A stretch of DNA of 64,000 nt from Whitmania pigra (lineage: Eukaryota > Annelida > Clitellata > Hirudinida > Haemopidae), in assembly GCA_021613335.1 (NCBI GenBank), contig JAJTWR010000269.1, positions 2,126,501 through 2,190,500 of the forward strand. The letters run 5' to 3'. Below the pieces are notes generated by a model. It was not told the origin of the DNA, made no database searches, and saw nothing but the letters and a program-made list of their open reading frames with translations. Shown here piece by piece: positions 26,162 to 37,004 of this stretch. The position numbers and the translations under genes were made by a program. Every line of letters starts with the position of its first letter. Positions within the stretch are counted from its first letter, which is position 1.

Positions 26162-27397
26162 TTTGCTGATTAAAAATTTCCCACCGGAAATGCAAAGACA
26201 AAGCGTCAGATAAACAAAAGTTTAAACCCAACTTAAAATAATGTTTATCGTTACTTCAATGTTTATTTATTATAAAACGAAGAACATTTAAATATACTTT
26301 AAATGTGTATATATCTAAAATATTTAATTGTAATAACTGATGATAATAATAACTAAGTAATTATATTCTTTTAATTAATAGAGCACGGTTTATTGAAAAT
26401 ACATACATTTCCAAAAATACTCAAAACACCTTTTTATGTCTTAACTTAAACGTCATAAAATCAGAATTCCAAATTCCCTCACCTTGAATCATCAAAGTTA
26501 AGCTTTTGACGACAGGTTTCTGTCCAAGCTAAAAGCAGCAAAGCATTTCTAAATATATAGCCGTATGCAACGCTCCTCAATACGTCCTAATCATGTTACG
26601 AAATGGACGTTAATAAAATACATACAGTCTTCTCAATACCTCACTGAACTTTCAACAAGCACATCAAATACAGGTAAAGCAACTTTCCGGTTCTCCAGAG
26701 GTTGTTACTATGTCGCTGATAGTCAGGACGGTCGTTCCATGCCTGCTGATCTAGGACAATGGACATTGCAGACACTAGAACTTTATAAAACTCTGCTTAA
26801 ACTTTTCTGTTTAATCGATCATATTGAAAATGATGTTGAATTTTGAATAATTTTTTCTGACAATATTTTTTGCATTCGGCTCATTCTATATATTTATTGA
26901 TTTGGCATCCCAAAACCTCTACTCAGTGTGTCTGTGGCCTAGCGAAACCACTCTGCCGCATTACCAGGGACGTAATTTGGGGGAGCGTTGCCCTCTCCGA
27001 TCTTATACTAGTCCCAGAAAGTGTCATCTCATAATTTAAGAGGGCTTGCCCTCTCTTCTAAATTTTGGCTAGAAGCCAAAAAAGGTCGTCTTCTCAAGTT
27101 GTGCGAGGGTTTGCCCTCATTAATTATTTAATTAAGTGAATTATCATGAGCAGTTTAATCTTAACGTAATTACTAAGGATTCAACCTCATTGCTCTTGGT
27201 ATGTCAAAACAATAAAATAAAGAAATATTAAACATCATCGCCAGTTTTAAACTAACATTTATATTTAGACAATAACAATCTTCAACTGGAATACATTCAC
27301 CAAATAACAGTAAGAATTATAAGGTAAGCCATGCAGACCTTGGGACAAAATATCTAAGACAGTCTTATTCCTCTCAAAACAATTAAGAAATAGATAT
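26162..27397. other. Spacer between the periphilin-like tandem copies, with small hairpin repeats
   Basis: No coding sequence recognised. Between about 26981 and 27118 a motif GAGGGCTTGCCCTC, or a close variant, occurs three times, each able to form a hairpin, and a further palindrome TTTGGCTAGAAGCCAAA lies at 27064-27080. This could be a small MITE or the remnant of one. The 3' end of the upstream copy and the promoter of the downstream copy must also lie here. Confidence 0.45.
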
Positions 27398-30300
27398 TCA
27401 ATAGTCATCTTCAGTTTTGACTTTGTCAACAAAATCTTTCAACTCCTGAATGCACCTGTGTCCGATATCTCTCAGGTTTTCTCTCAAACTGTTCTGAATG
27501 CGATCTTCCAGCTCCGTATCCTTGCTGTTAACAAGAACAAATAACCGTTATATACTGCTTAAAATATCATTGCAAGCAACTGAGCTAGAAATGGACAAAC
27601 CTTATGAGAAGCTTCGTGACAGTAGCAAATGTCTCGCAATCCTGCCTATAGGCCTGTAAACAGAAATAAAATAAACCATAAGAATTTAGACAATTTAAGG
27701 CTTTTAAAAATAAAAAATATAGAATGAAGGAATGAAAACATTCATGTATAGGAAGTCAACAGGAAGCTGTTCTATTCTGTCACATCAACTGACCTTCTCA
27801 ATCTCCTCTTTCTTCTCCTTGATGAGAATCATCTTCTCATGTGGCAATCCCATCAGCCACCTGCCTCCTCCCTGTTGCACCTCTCTTCCATCTCTCCTCA
27901 ACCTCTTGTTGTCCTCGAAGCTCTGCAGCTGCCTTCCATTGTCACTCATTCCAGTCTCGAGATCATCGTCCGGTTCCTGGGCTTTTCTCTTCCTCAAGAG
28001 GTGATTCATGTCGTTCTCCATCGGGTCATAGGCCTGCATCCTCGGGTCGCTGTTGTTTTGGATTGCAGCGACTTCCTTTGCAAAGGACCTGATAAAAAAA
28101 TGTCGGATGAACTGATTGTAAGTCGGGAAAAAATAAATGTTTGAATAAGTAGCTCGAACATAACCCTAGTTGGTGTTTAATCATTAGGATAAATACTAAA
28201 CAATAAACCATCTAATATATCTATATCACAAGCTCTGACAAGAATCAAAGGATAATGTACAAACTTATTAGCGACTCTGATTCCAGCCTGCGCAGTCAGC
28301 GGTTGTGCGTTGGCAGCACTGGCCGCGACATCAGCCCTGGTGAGCGGATGGTGGGTCTGTTGGAAGGTAACGATGCTGGGTGCATCCTCCACATCAGACC
28401 TCTCCTCCTCGTAACTGACGACCTTTCTTTCCTCGGCCTGCTGGACCTTCTTCATGGCAGCCTGTTGCTTGTTCAGCATCGGCATCAGCTCCTTGTTCTG
28501 AGTCATGACGGGCTCTCTGGCCATGTTCTGCGGCTGCTGCACCACTTGTTGGGGGAATTTCTTAATGGCAGGGGCACTGGGAGTAGAGTCTACAGCCTGA
28601 GTGTCAACAGGAAGCCATTCACTCTGGAACAACATTGAACATTAAGTAACTAATTAAGTAATTAATTATGCATCACTTAATCAACTAAATTATTATAGTC
28701 GATGCTAAAAGATCAAAAGCAATCCATATTGTCTTCTAAATTATGAGTGGAATAAAATAACAACTTAGAACACATCATAAATTCATCTCATTGGAAAACA
28801 AATAAGTATGTAAATAAACTTTAGCCACTTATTACCTGCTTTTCCTCTGGCTTAGGTGGAATCTTTTTCTGAACAGAACTCTTGGGACCCTGGCGAGGCT
28901 TAGCAGGCGAACTCTCGTAGACATAATCAAGACCTTCGACAGTCTGGTCGAGATCCAAAGTAGACTGCTCGTGCTCGACGGGAGTCTGAGGTACCTTAGC
29001 CATGGATAGTGGCTTCATCTGGAAACACAGACGACAAATCATCAATAATGTACTGCCATGTCTTTAGCAGACTTTAGAAACAAACCAATAATACAAGTTA
29101 AGACACAAATTAATACATTAATAATTAGAAAGATCATTTAGCAATATAATAAACATGACTACTAATTCTTAAATGCTCTATTATCTAAGGCAACACTGAC
29201 CCTCTTTGGACTGACAACCTGCTGTTGATGATCAACAGTTTCATTCGTCTTCTTCATCGGCTTCATGGGCGAAGCACCGCTACCAGCAACCACATTGGAG
29301 TTCTGGCTGTCCGAACTCTCGTAACCTCCCTGGTTGCCTTCAGCGACTGGTCTCTTCTTTATGATTCCAGACTTACGCCTACGATTTCCTGATTCTACGA
29401 TATCCTAAATCGATAAAATAACTCAATTATAGCAGGCATTACGATTCGAGGAACACAGGCATCAGAGAAACAAGTAATTAGCATAAATCAGGCACTAATT
29501 ACTGAAATTAAGTAATCAGCACAAACCCTTTTCTTCTTGAAGTCCCTGGAGTCGTAACTCCTGCTGGAACTTCTGCTCCTGCTGCGACTCTGGCTCTGAG
29601 ATCGACTGGCAGACCTGCTCCTGGAAGAACTGCGACTGTATCTCCTCACGCGACCCGATGACGTCGGCCGATAGTGAGACCTCTGGTATCCCGACCTCTG
29701 ATACGAACCTCTGTATTCGTATTGGTCAGAGCCATAGTTGCCCCTATAAGATTGTCTTCTATAGTCTATAATAAACAAAATAATATTTCACTGCTTAAAG
29801 GTGATTTGTGCAAAATGACAAGTACCATTGTAAGGTCTAGCTCTCCTCAAATCCTTGTACCAAGTCATGGTAACTCGATCACCCAGAATCTCCGTGTCAT
29901 TAAACCTAAAATAGAAGGAGAAAATCCATTGCTCACAAAGGTCAAAGTCTGTCAACAACTCTCAGCCATAAGGCCGATCTATTGAAAAATACTTCAAAAC
30001 CCAGATCGTAATGCTAGCTGCAACATTTCCTTGAGTAAGAGTGGCAATTCTTCTTGTAAACCAACGTGAATTAATATTTTTACAATTTGAATCTTTGAGC
30101 AAGAAATTGAACAAGAGTAACGCGGCTCATAAAAAGCTGACTAGGATATTCTTAAAGTTTTAAAGACGCGGGGTTGTCGAAGATAATGTCATTCTCCAGG
30201 TATAGTGAAAACCAAATCCTTTAGAGCATTTGTGATGCTGTCGAAGATTCATGATTTCAAATATATACTTGGATGTTCCAATTCAAACATGTAGCAGACT

Positions 30301-30864
30301 CACCTCATGACATTACCCGGCTTTTTACACATAATTTATAGACCAAACATAGCAAAACGAAGTGAAAATACTTTACACACATCTTTTTGAGAGATCAAAC
30401 AAAGTGAATAAAGAATTAAAAATAGCTGTTGAATGTTAAAATTAAAAATTAGATACTTTTGTGAATTTGTAATCCACAAAATAAACTGAAGCTAGCATTG
30501 CAAGCGACAAAGCAAACTCAGACCAAACAATATTTACCTGTGTAGCACATCTTTAGCAACATCCTTGGATTCAAATCGCAAAGCAAGAAAAAGCTGGCTA
30601 TTGCCATCCTCCTTGAAAAATTCAACAGTGTTCCTTCCAGATTTTTCGTTGAAGAAGTCTCTTTAAAAAAAAATTAACGTTCATAAATAAGATTTTCATG
30701 TGCAAAACTCGATCGATTGCGCAGGAAATGCATCATGTTAATGCAGCGTATATGAAATAGGCGGTGATTAAGTACCTGATTTGGTCAATGTCTTGTCGAC
30801 ATGAAAATCCTCTCATAAACAAGGTATCTTTACTAGCAGGAATATGAAGATGAGTGTTAGACAT
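27398..30864 (-). CDS. Periphilin-like RNA-binding protein with RRM and RS domain, upstream tandem copy
   Basis: Ten exons, 583 aa, from high to low: 30776-30864, 30538-30660, 29826-29905, 29527-29765, 29201-29404, 28836-29018, 28265-28623, 27794-28088, 27601-27653, 27398-27524; phases 2,2,1,0,0,0,2,0,2. The RRM spans residues about 10-95 (DTLFMRGFSC; LFLALRFESKDVAK; NDTEILGDRVTMTWY). The RS region (about 110-177) has many SRS repeats and ends RDFKKKR. Basic and glutamine-rich linkers follow. The C-terminal 70 residues read KKEEIEKAYRQDCETFATV, then LEDRIQNSLRENLRDIGHRC and IQELKDFV, the periphilin-1 C-terminal pattern. The nuclear SR-type composition fits an RNA-bound chromatin or splicing factor. 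Vertebrate periphilin, as I know it, has a disordered basic N-terminus and no RRM, so this is either an ancestral form or a fusion. Start codon lies 266 bp from the ADAT3 start on the other strand. Confidence 0.86.
29503..29736 (-). repeat. Homogenised tract, copy 2 (RS exon of upstream periphilin-like gene)
   Basis: Partner of 24495-24728; 234 bp with one mismatch. Flanking introns and exons of the two genes are clearly diverged. Confidence 0.9.
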
Positions 30865-31130
30865 TTCTTACTTCGATCGACCCTTCAAACAAACCAAATC
30901 CAATAGACAAAGTTGAAGAAACATGGATGCCTGGTCCTCGAAACAACAAAATATTGAATAGTGATCATAAAATTTTATAAACTCAGTTTATAGTGGGTTT
31001 TATTACATTAATAAATTTTTTAAAAAGGTTTTTTAGTAATAATAAATAAATTTAAATCAGTTGTGCACGTTTGTATTGTTGGTGGGTTCTTACCCTAAGG
31101 AACAATTCTGGTTGAACCACGGTAGCGGAA
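30865..31130. promoter_or_regulatory. Bidirectional promoter region between periphilin-like gene and ADAT3
   Basis: Only 266 bp separate the start codons of two divergent genes with well-supported exon models, so both promoters and 5' UTRs must share this stretch or overlap. No TATA box position can be fixed with confidence. Confidence 0.6.
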
Positions 31131-33710
31131 ATGAAGAAGTTAAAAATTGGTACCATTTGCGAAATGCGAATTTTAAGGATAACAATTCCGTCTCATTAAT
31201 TTCCGCGTATCATTTGCTGCAGATCCAATAGATGATTTGCCAGTGGCTGTGCTATCAGATGAGTATGAAGGAGACGTAAATCTAGGTGAGAATAATAACT
31301 TATTTTAACGTCTTGATTAGCTGTTACTGAATTATTATACAAATCTTTCTAAAGCATCTGCGTGGGCATGCAGGATTATGGACAAAAAAGAAACCACCAA
31401 AATAATAAAGTAATGTCTTTCATGACGTGTTATGAGCCACATTTATTAATAACTTATTAATTATACATTAGAGAACAGATAAAACATTGTTAGCACAAAA
31501 ATACATCAAATGTTATCATCATCCAAACCAGATGGCTTTCAAAGATCTATCCACTTGAACATTTGAATCATTTGAAGAGAATAAGAGGAACAAAAGAGAA
31601 TGGAGGTACTGAGAAATTTTGTTATTTTACAAAAATTAGTAATTTGTCTTGATATTCTATTATTTCTTTACTTCTTAAACATATCACCAAACTGTTAACA
31701 TATTATTCAGAAATTAGGTTGGATGTAATTATCTGCACATGCTCTGAAGTGAATCAACAACTTGGTGGAAATAAAGAAAAGTTGCTCCCTCAAAATGATG
31801 ATGGTGATGATTACAAGGACATGGCAAAGTTACTTGGTGATCCATTTCTGGTCGAAGTTCCAACTTTTCCACCTGTCATCAGGAAACACTTTGAAGAGGC
31901 CTCAAAACATTGGCCAACATCCTTCCATGAAGATAAGCTGTTAGTTTTGAATGTCTTTTTGTGATGTGAAATATGTGCTTTTGACTTGTGATCGAATGGA
32001 ATCACTGCATTTTCACGTCAGGTCATAGAGAATTACAACTTTAAAGATCACAAATTGTGCCATCAATTTATTTAATAACAAGATACTAACACGATTGTCT
32101 AACATGATTTGAGTTTTGAAGTTTAATGTCTAAACTAATTGCTTTATTCTTCAAAATTATATTCCACAGCATTGCTAGCCTCGTGCAAACCCACATATTC
32201 GGCGCAGAAGAGTTGACGAAACATAAGAAATTCATGAATTTGGCCTGTGAAGCTGCAGTGAGGAACTTTACAGAATCCAAGGTTCATTTGTGCTTAATGG
32301 ACATAGTTAAATATATTCTGAAACACTAATTAATATAAATATTTAGACATGTAGAATCATGTATTATTGCATTATTAATAAATAAATGGGTATTAGATGT
32401 TGTTTATTTACTAAAAATTTTTTGCTTTGCCATAGCTTATGAAGCGAAAATGGTTGAAATAGATTAGTAATACCATCGTTGCAAGATATATTAATTAACA
32501 ATTTTACATTATCAATAATAAATATACATAAACAAATACTTACGAGTAAATAGTAGCAATAAATAAACTGGGCTATTAAAAATTAATTCCTCTTAATATG
32601 AACAAAGTCAAAGGTTGCAGTGGGATGCGTGGTGGTGGATCCAGCAGACGACAGGGTGGTTGCATCATCGGGGGACATACGGCACATCCACCCCCTCAAA
32701 CATGCTGCCATGGTCTGCATTGAAATGGTTGCAAAAGAACAACTTGAAAGCTGTGGTCAGAGTTTACCAATTACATTCACATTTAACTAATTTAAATAGA
32801 ATGTTAATTAAGATTATTCATTCATTAATTAAGTCAGTTAAGTGAATTTTAGCTCTGTGATTGAGTGGTATTTTTAAAGATTTTTTTTTTAATTTTAAAG
32901 ACTTATTTTCACTTTTGGATTAGCATAGTTAACTTTTGATGGCTTATGTTACTTTTTAGCACATTATTCTCAAATGTCCTTATGGGCATCAGTCTTACCA
33001 CTTTTTAGAGATCAATTAATATCTTTATGTGATGGTTTAAAGTGGCATTCTGAAAATCATACTTGTTTTGTGTGTTGATTTGACAGTCTTGCAATTAATG
33101 ATGTGTTGATTACAATTTCAAATCTATTGTAGAAAAACATTTTTTAAACTTTTAACTTTAGGCTTAATACTTAAATTTTGATTTAGACATCACTTCTAAG
33201 ACAGGTCCATATCTGTGCACAAATTATGACATCTATTTGACTGCTGAACCATGTGTCATGTAAGCAGCTATTACTTTTATTTTTAGATAGTTGGTCATTC
33301 ATATTTCACTGCTGTATTTTATTTTAATACGATTTTTCAAAAATTTTACTACCACTGCCTTATTAATCGTATTACCACTAATAATTTCCATCACTATCAA
33401 AATGTAGTTAGATTTTAAAATAGAATTGTAAAAAAAAGAATAGTTTAAAAACTTTGGCCTTGTTTTAAGGAGTATTTGTTTTCTATTTCTTCCATTTTTC
33501 CATCTTCTCAGGTGTGCCATGGCACTCCTGCATTCTAGGGTAGGAAGAGTTTTTTATTGGAAACAACATCAGGATGGTGCTCTCGGTTCAAAGCACAAAA
33601 TTCACACCACCAAAGGACTCAACCATAAGTTTCTTGTTTTCAGGAAGCTCGTTCCTTCTGAGTTGTGGAAGGATTTGGATGAATTGGAAATGAATTTGTG
33701 TCCAACCTGA
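31131..33710 (+). CDS. ADAT3: tRNA-specific adenosine deaminase subunit ADAT3 (Tad3 homologue)
   Basis: Nine exons, 321 aa: 31131-31149, 31223-31285, 31355-31409, 31532-31605, 31711-31939, 32170-32281, 32614-32755, 33187-33259, 33512-33710; all GT-AG and in phase. With ADAT2 this subunit converts wobble adenosine 34 to inosine in tRNAs. Seen: the ADAT3 signature [15 protein letters not shown], the N-terminal [14 protein letters not shown] region, and the cytidine/deoxycytidylate-deaminase zinc site with His 214 in KHAAM and Cys 254/257 in EPCVMC. The catalytic glutamate of active deaminases is absent (HAAM, not HAE), as is normal for ADAT3, which is a non-catalytic partner. The C-terminus has [19 protein letters not shown]. 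Human ADAT3 is about 350 aa. The first exon (six codons) is chosen by phase. A 3' poly(A) signal follows at once. Confidence 0.93.
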
Positions 33711-33715
33711 ATTTT

Positions 33716-33721
33716 AATAAA
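33716..33721 (+). terminator. Poly(A) signal of ADAT3
   Basis: AATAAA begins 6 nt after the stop codon, which implies an extremely short 3' UTR. Confidence 0.7.
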
Positions 33722-34411
33722 AGATGACAGTTTCATTTTTGTTTTAAATAATACTGGTGGCTTTTTGAAACTACTTGTACGAGCAAGAGTAGATTTGGGG
33801 GGGGGGGGCTCGGCGGGTGGCATGGTCCTCCCTATCATTTGGAAAATATAAAAATTTAAGTAGATCCATTATAAAGATTATTTTTTGATAACTACCACTT
33901 TTTACGAAAAGTTTAGCCGCTGTGTCTCTCCCTTAAATCCGCCTACTAGTTCCAAGCTTAATGTGGCCCACTCGCCAAAAGACCGTCCTTGGGTCCAGGG
34001 GAAAGGTTGCAAAGGTCTAGATAGAAATTTTGGTATCCCTCCTCCACGCTTACCATTATCAATTTAGACCCGTTCTTAGCAAGCCACTGGCCGCCAGCTC
34101 GTGTTGTCTTTTCCCAGCTTTTCGGTTGTTGCAGATCATGGGTATATTCAGGTAGCGGCCCGCTGGCCAGATCCGCCCCGCCAAGGGTTCTGAAATGGCC
34201 CAATTATATTTTTTGATGACAACTTCTTAGTTAGAAACCAGTGGTCCGATTTTTCACACAAAGTACTAAAAAATTAGATTTATAGATTTATTTAATCAGA
34301 TGAATTTTGTCCTAACTTCATAAAACTAGAAATACCTACAAGATACATAAATCGACCAGACAGTGGAGATAAAGATTTTCATATTTATTGAAATAATATT
34401 TTCTAATTATA
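33722..34411. other. Unidentified, partly GC-richer sequence with a 10-G run
   Basis: Contains a G homopolymer near 33796-33807 and a GC-richer patch (about 33930-34200) that looks unlike the surrounding intergenic DNA. Translations show no family I recognise; it may be transposon debris. Confidence 0.35.
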
Positions 34412-35189
34412 ATCTTTTGTTTTGATTTCCGAGTTTTATCGCGTGATATCGTCAATCCGTTTATGAGTGATACCAATTGTACGTTCGATTAAAGTCAAGT
34501 ATTAGCCTCAACACGATTTTATCACGCATTGGCAACCCTACCAGGGTCTATCATCATCTTTGTTGATGTGCAGATGATGTGTCTTGATAATGACGCTGTG
34601 GAGGCCATGTCCTAATTACAACCCTTTGAAGAGTGTAGTCCTTGCGCAAACCATAGAAAACTGGAGCCATTCACTCCAGGTCAACTGCAAAAAGTTTGTC
34701 GTGCACACATTTATTTTGTTCCTGAGGCTAAATCCTGCCGATCCTGGTGCGTTTGGCCAGACAAACGTGGCGCCCGAGTTGCCCGGTCTCGGAATGCTTC
34801 TCCGGTGTCTCACAAGCCAATGTCGGAAAGCTAGAAGGGGCTACTTCGGTTGCGACAATCGAAGGTGCGTCTACGACTTATGTCGCATTTTTCACAACAG
34901 CTAACACCATACGTCATCAGTTCAAGTTTCTAGTCGACACCGGATCAGAGGTTTCAATCATTCCCCCACGCACAAGATCAGGAAGATATGTACGTTTCAA
35001 TCATCACCGGGATCACATCTACTACTGACTCCGTCTTCCCAGGGAGGAGTTCACTGTAGTGACTGCACATCCCTATGAAGGATCTTTTGTTTTGATTTCC
35101 GAGTGTTATCGCGAAGATGCTTGTTATCGTTGTCAATCCGTTTATGAGTGATACCGATTGTAAGTTTGATTAAAGTCAAGTGTTAGCCT
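34412..35189 (+). mobile_element. Internally deleted LTR retrotransposon (Ty3/gypsy-like) with protease fragment
   Basis: Two direct repeats, 34412-34508 and 35082-35189, begin ATCTTTTGTTTTGATTTCCG and end GTTAGCCT or ATTAGCCT; the second contains a short extra segment. They look like LTR portions flanking a collapsed internal region. That region (34747-35028) encodes FLVDTGSEVSIIPP, the retropepsin active site of gypsy-type elements, preceded by a gag-like junction. Reverse transcriptase and integrase are absent. Target-site duplication not found. It lies between ADAT3 and the fatty-acid-binding protein gene. Confidence 0.7.
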
Positions 35190-35755
35190 GGTTCAGTAAT
35201 TCACCAGTAATGTATTTTATACATAGCTCCTGATATGGTTTAAATGAAATCAGCGGAGATTCCAGATTCAATTCGTGCAACTCATTCTAAGCTTCACTCA
35301 AAGCATCTTTTAAATATTGGAAACTTAAATACTGTTTGCGATTAAATTAAATTTTGCTAACTTATCCCCACGGGTTTTATACGGTAGTTCAATTCTGTGA
35401 GCTGTCTGCTTCAGAATAATCAAATTCTTTCCCTGGGGAGAAGGTCCTCAGCTACATCCTTGCCTAATTCGGCCATTATCATTTAAGTCGACCCCAGCAT
35501 AATCAACGATATCTAGTTAACCTTCGATATCTCAATTAATAGAAACAGGACATCTAATTTACGAGTCCATGAATAACATAACATTCGTGATCATTCCGAA
35601 GCCAAAGTGGACAATTTTTTTAAACATATTTGATACATCAAAATGTCCTGCAAAATAACATAATTTGAAGCAAATCAAAATCAATAATCATGTTTTCTAA
35701 TAACATGGAGCAAGTTGCTATAAATCGCCTGTGGACCATGTTGATGTCGCTGTAT
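35190..35755. other. Intergenic, nothing recognised
   Basis: AT-rich sequence between the LTR relic and the FABP stop codon. It should include the FABP 3' UTR. No motif of note was seen. Confidence 0.5.
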
Positions 35756-37004
35756 TCACACTTTCTTGTACTTCATCACCCCAACGGCAGAGCCAGCTTT
35801 GCTAGTCTGAAATTAAAAACAAAATCGTTGTTATTCGATCTTGAAGTGCTTTGTCATCGAAGAATGCGAACATTTGTCGTAATTGGGTTCATGAATTATG
35901 TCTCTAAATGCTTTAATTGTTCTCACTCCGTGTTTTCGAGACACGAAAATATAATCATATAATCATAAACGGCTTCACTAAACAAATGCAATAGATTCAA
36001 TTAGACAAATAACAAATTGGTTCTGAAAACATTTCAAGTGATACAGTATGAGTCAATTTGTATTTTTTATTGTTAATGATGATATTTTCAAGAACTCACC
36101 ACTAGGAGTTCATCCCCTTTCAGATCGAAAGTTGAATTAACTTCAAACCCTTCTCCCTTTTCATTGAGAGTTGCTTTGTTTTCACTCACAAGGACAATCT
36201 TGACCTTTGTCGTGAAATAATTATTTTATTTTATTTAAATTTAGTATTGTGTAAGATTAAGACATTGTACAAGTTTTTTTTTTATTGTTTTGACGTTAAT
36301 AATTAAGATATTTATTTGAAAATAGACGTATATCTTTTATTTTTTAAAAATTCTTAAACAAACCAGGCATTCCCATTTTATTATATTGAATTAATATTAT
36401 TTTCTACTCACGTTGGCCTCTCTGCCACTACTGGTTATGGTTTTGGTCTCAACTCCAAGAGTGAAGACCTTGTCCATTTTGACTTCACCCTTGATAGTCA
36501 ATTTTCTTTGGATAGTGTTTTTACTTTGATCGAAATGCAGCTCCTCCAAATAGATCAGTGGGTTGTTCTTCAGTTCAGCGTACAACAACTTGCATTTTTC
36601 TATGTATTCCTTTGGCGCGTCTGTTGGTTTGGAAAGATTTTGTAAATATAAAAAGGAAATATCATTTTTTTTAATATTATTTTTTTAAACAGTATTTTGG
36701 AGCTCAGCTCCAAATGTCTGATGCTATGGACAAGGCGCCTTATAAATTTACTATTACTAATTATTATTAGTAAAAGATTTATTAAGAAACGAATGAAATT
36801 ATATTTTGGCTAAAAAACAAGCATTTTGGCTAAATTTAAGTTACGCTATTTTATTCACTTTTATTTATTTTATTAAGTAAAATTCACTCTAATTCAACAT
36901 ATATAATGATGTTCTCTACTAAAATTGAACTCACGAGCCGCTTCTTGCAACTCTTGCATCTTTTCGACTTCAACGAGTCGCCATTTTCCGTTGAAACCCG
37001 CCAT
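35756..37004 (-). CDS. Fatty-acid-binding protein family (intracellular lipid-binding protein)
   Basis: Four exons, 144 aa, from high to low: 36935-37004, 36412-36620, 36100-36204, 35756-35806. Exon count and the short last exon follow the classic four-exon FABP gene plan. Seen: N-terminal MAGFNGKWRLVEVEKMQEL, matching the FxGxWxLV start of the family; beta-strand-rich core with KLTIKGEV, FTLGVETKT and VKIVLVSENKATL; C-terminal VGVMKYKKV where FABPs carry the RxY-type ligand-binding end. The protein should bind fatty acids or retinoids in the cytosol. The region after the first exon (helices) is longer and poorly matching, and the usual helix-turn-helix motif is hard to place, so this is a divergent member. 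An alternative would be a lineage-specific lipocalin-type protein, which I judge less likely. Confidence 0.72.
36695..36775 (+). mobile_element. 3' end fragment of the resident LINE/SINE family in the first FABP intron
   Basis: GTCTGATGCTATGGACAAGG followed by CGCCTTATAAATTTACTATT and ATT-rich sequence resembles the 3' end of the LINE at 6819-8655 and the SINE at 56807-57008. Only the end is recognisable. Confidence 0.6.

Noticed and set aside
26565..26846. 93-codon plus-strand frame in the spacer between the periphilin-like genes
   Set aside because: No recognisable motif or exon signals, composition like intergenic DNA.
33958..34203. 81-codon minus-strand frame in a GC-richer patch
   Set aside because: No family similarity or splice signals; probably repeat debris.
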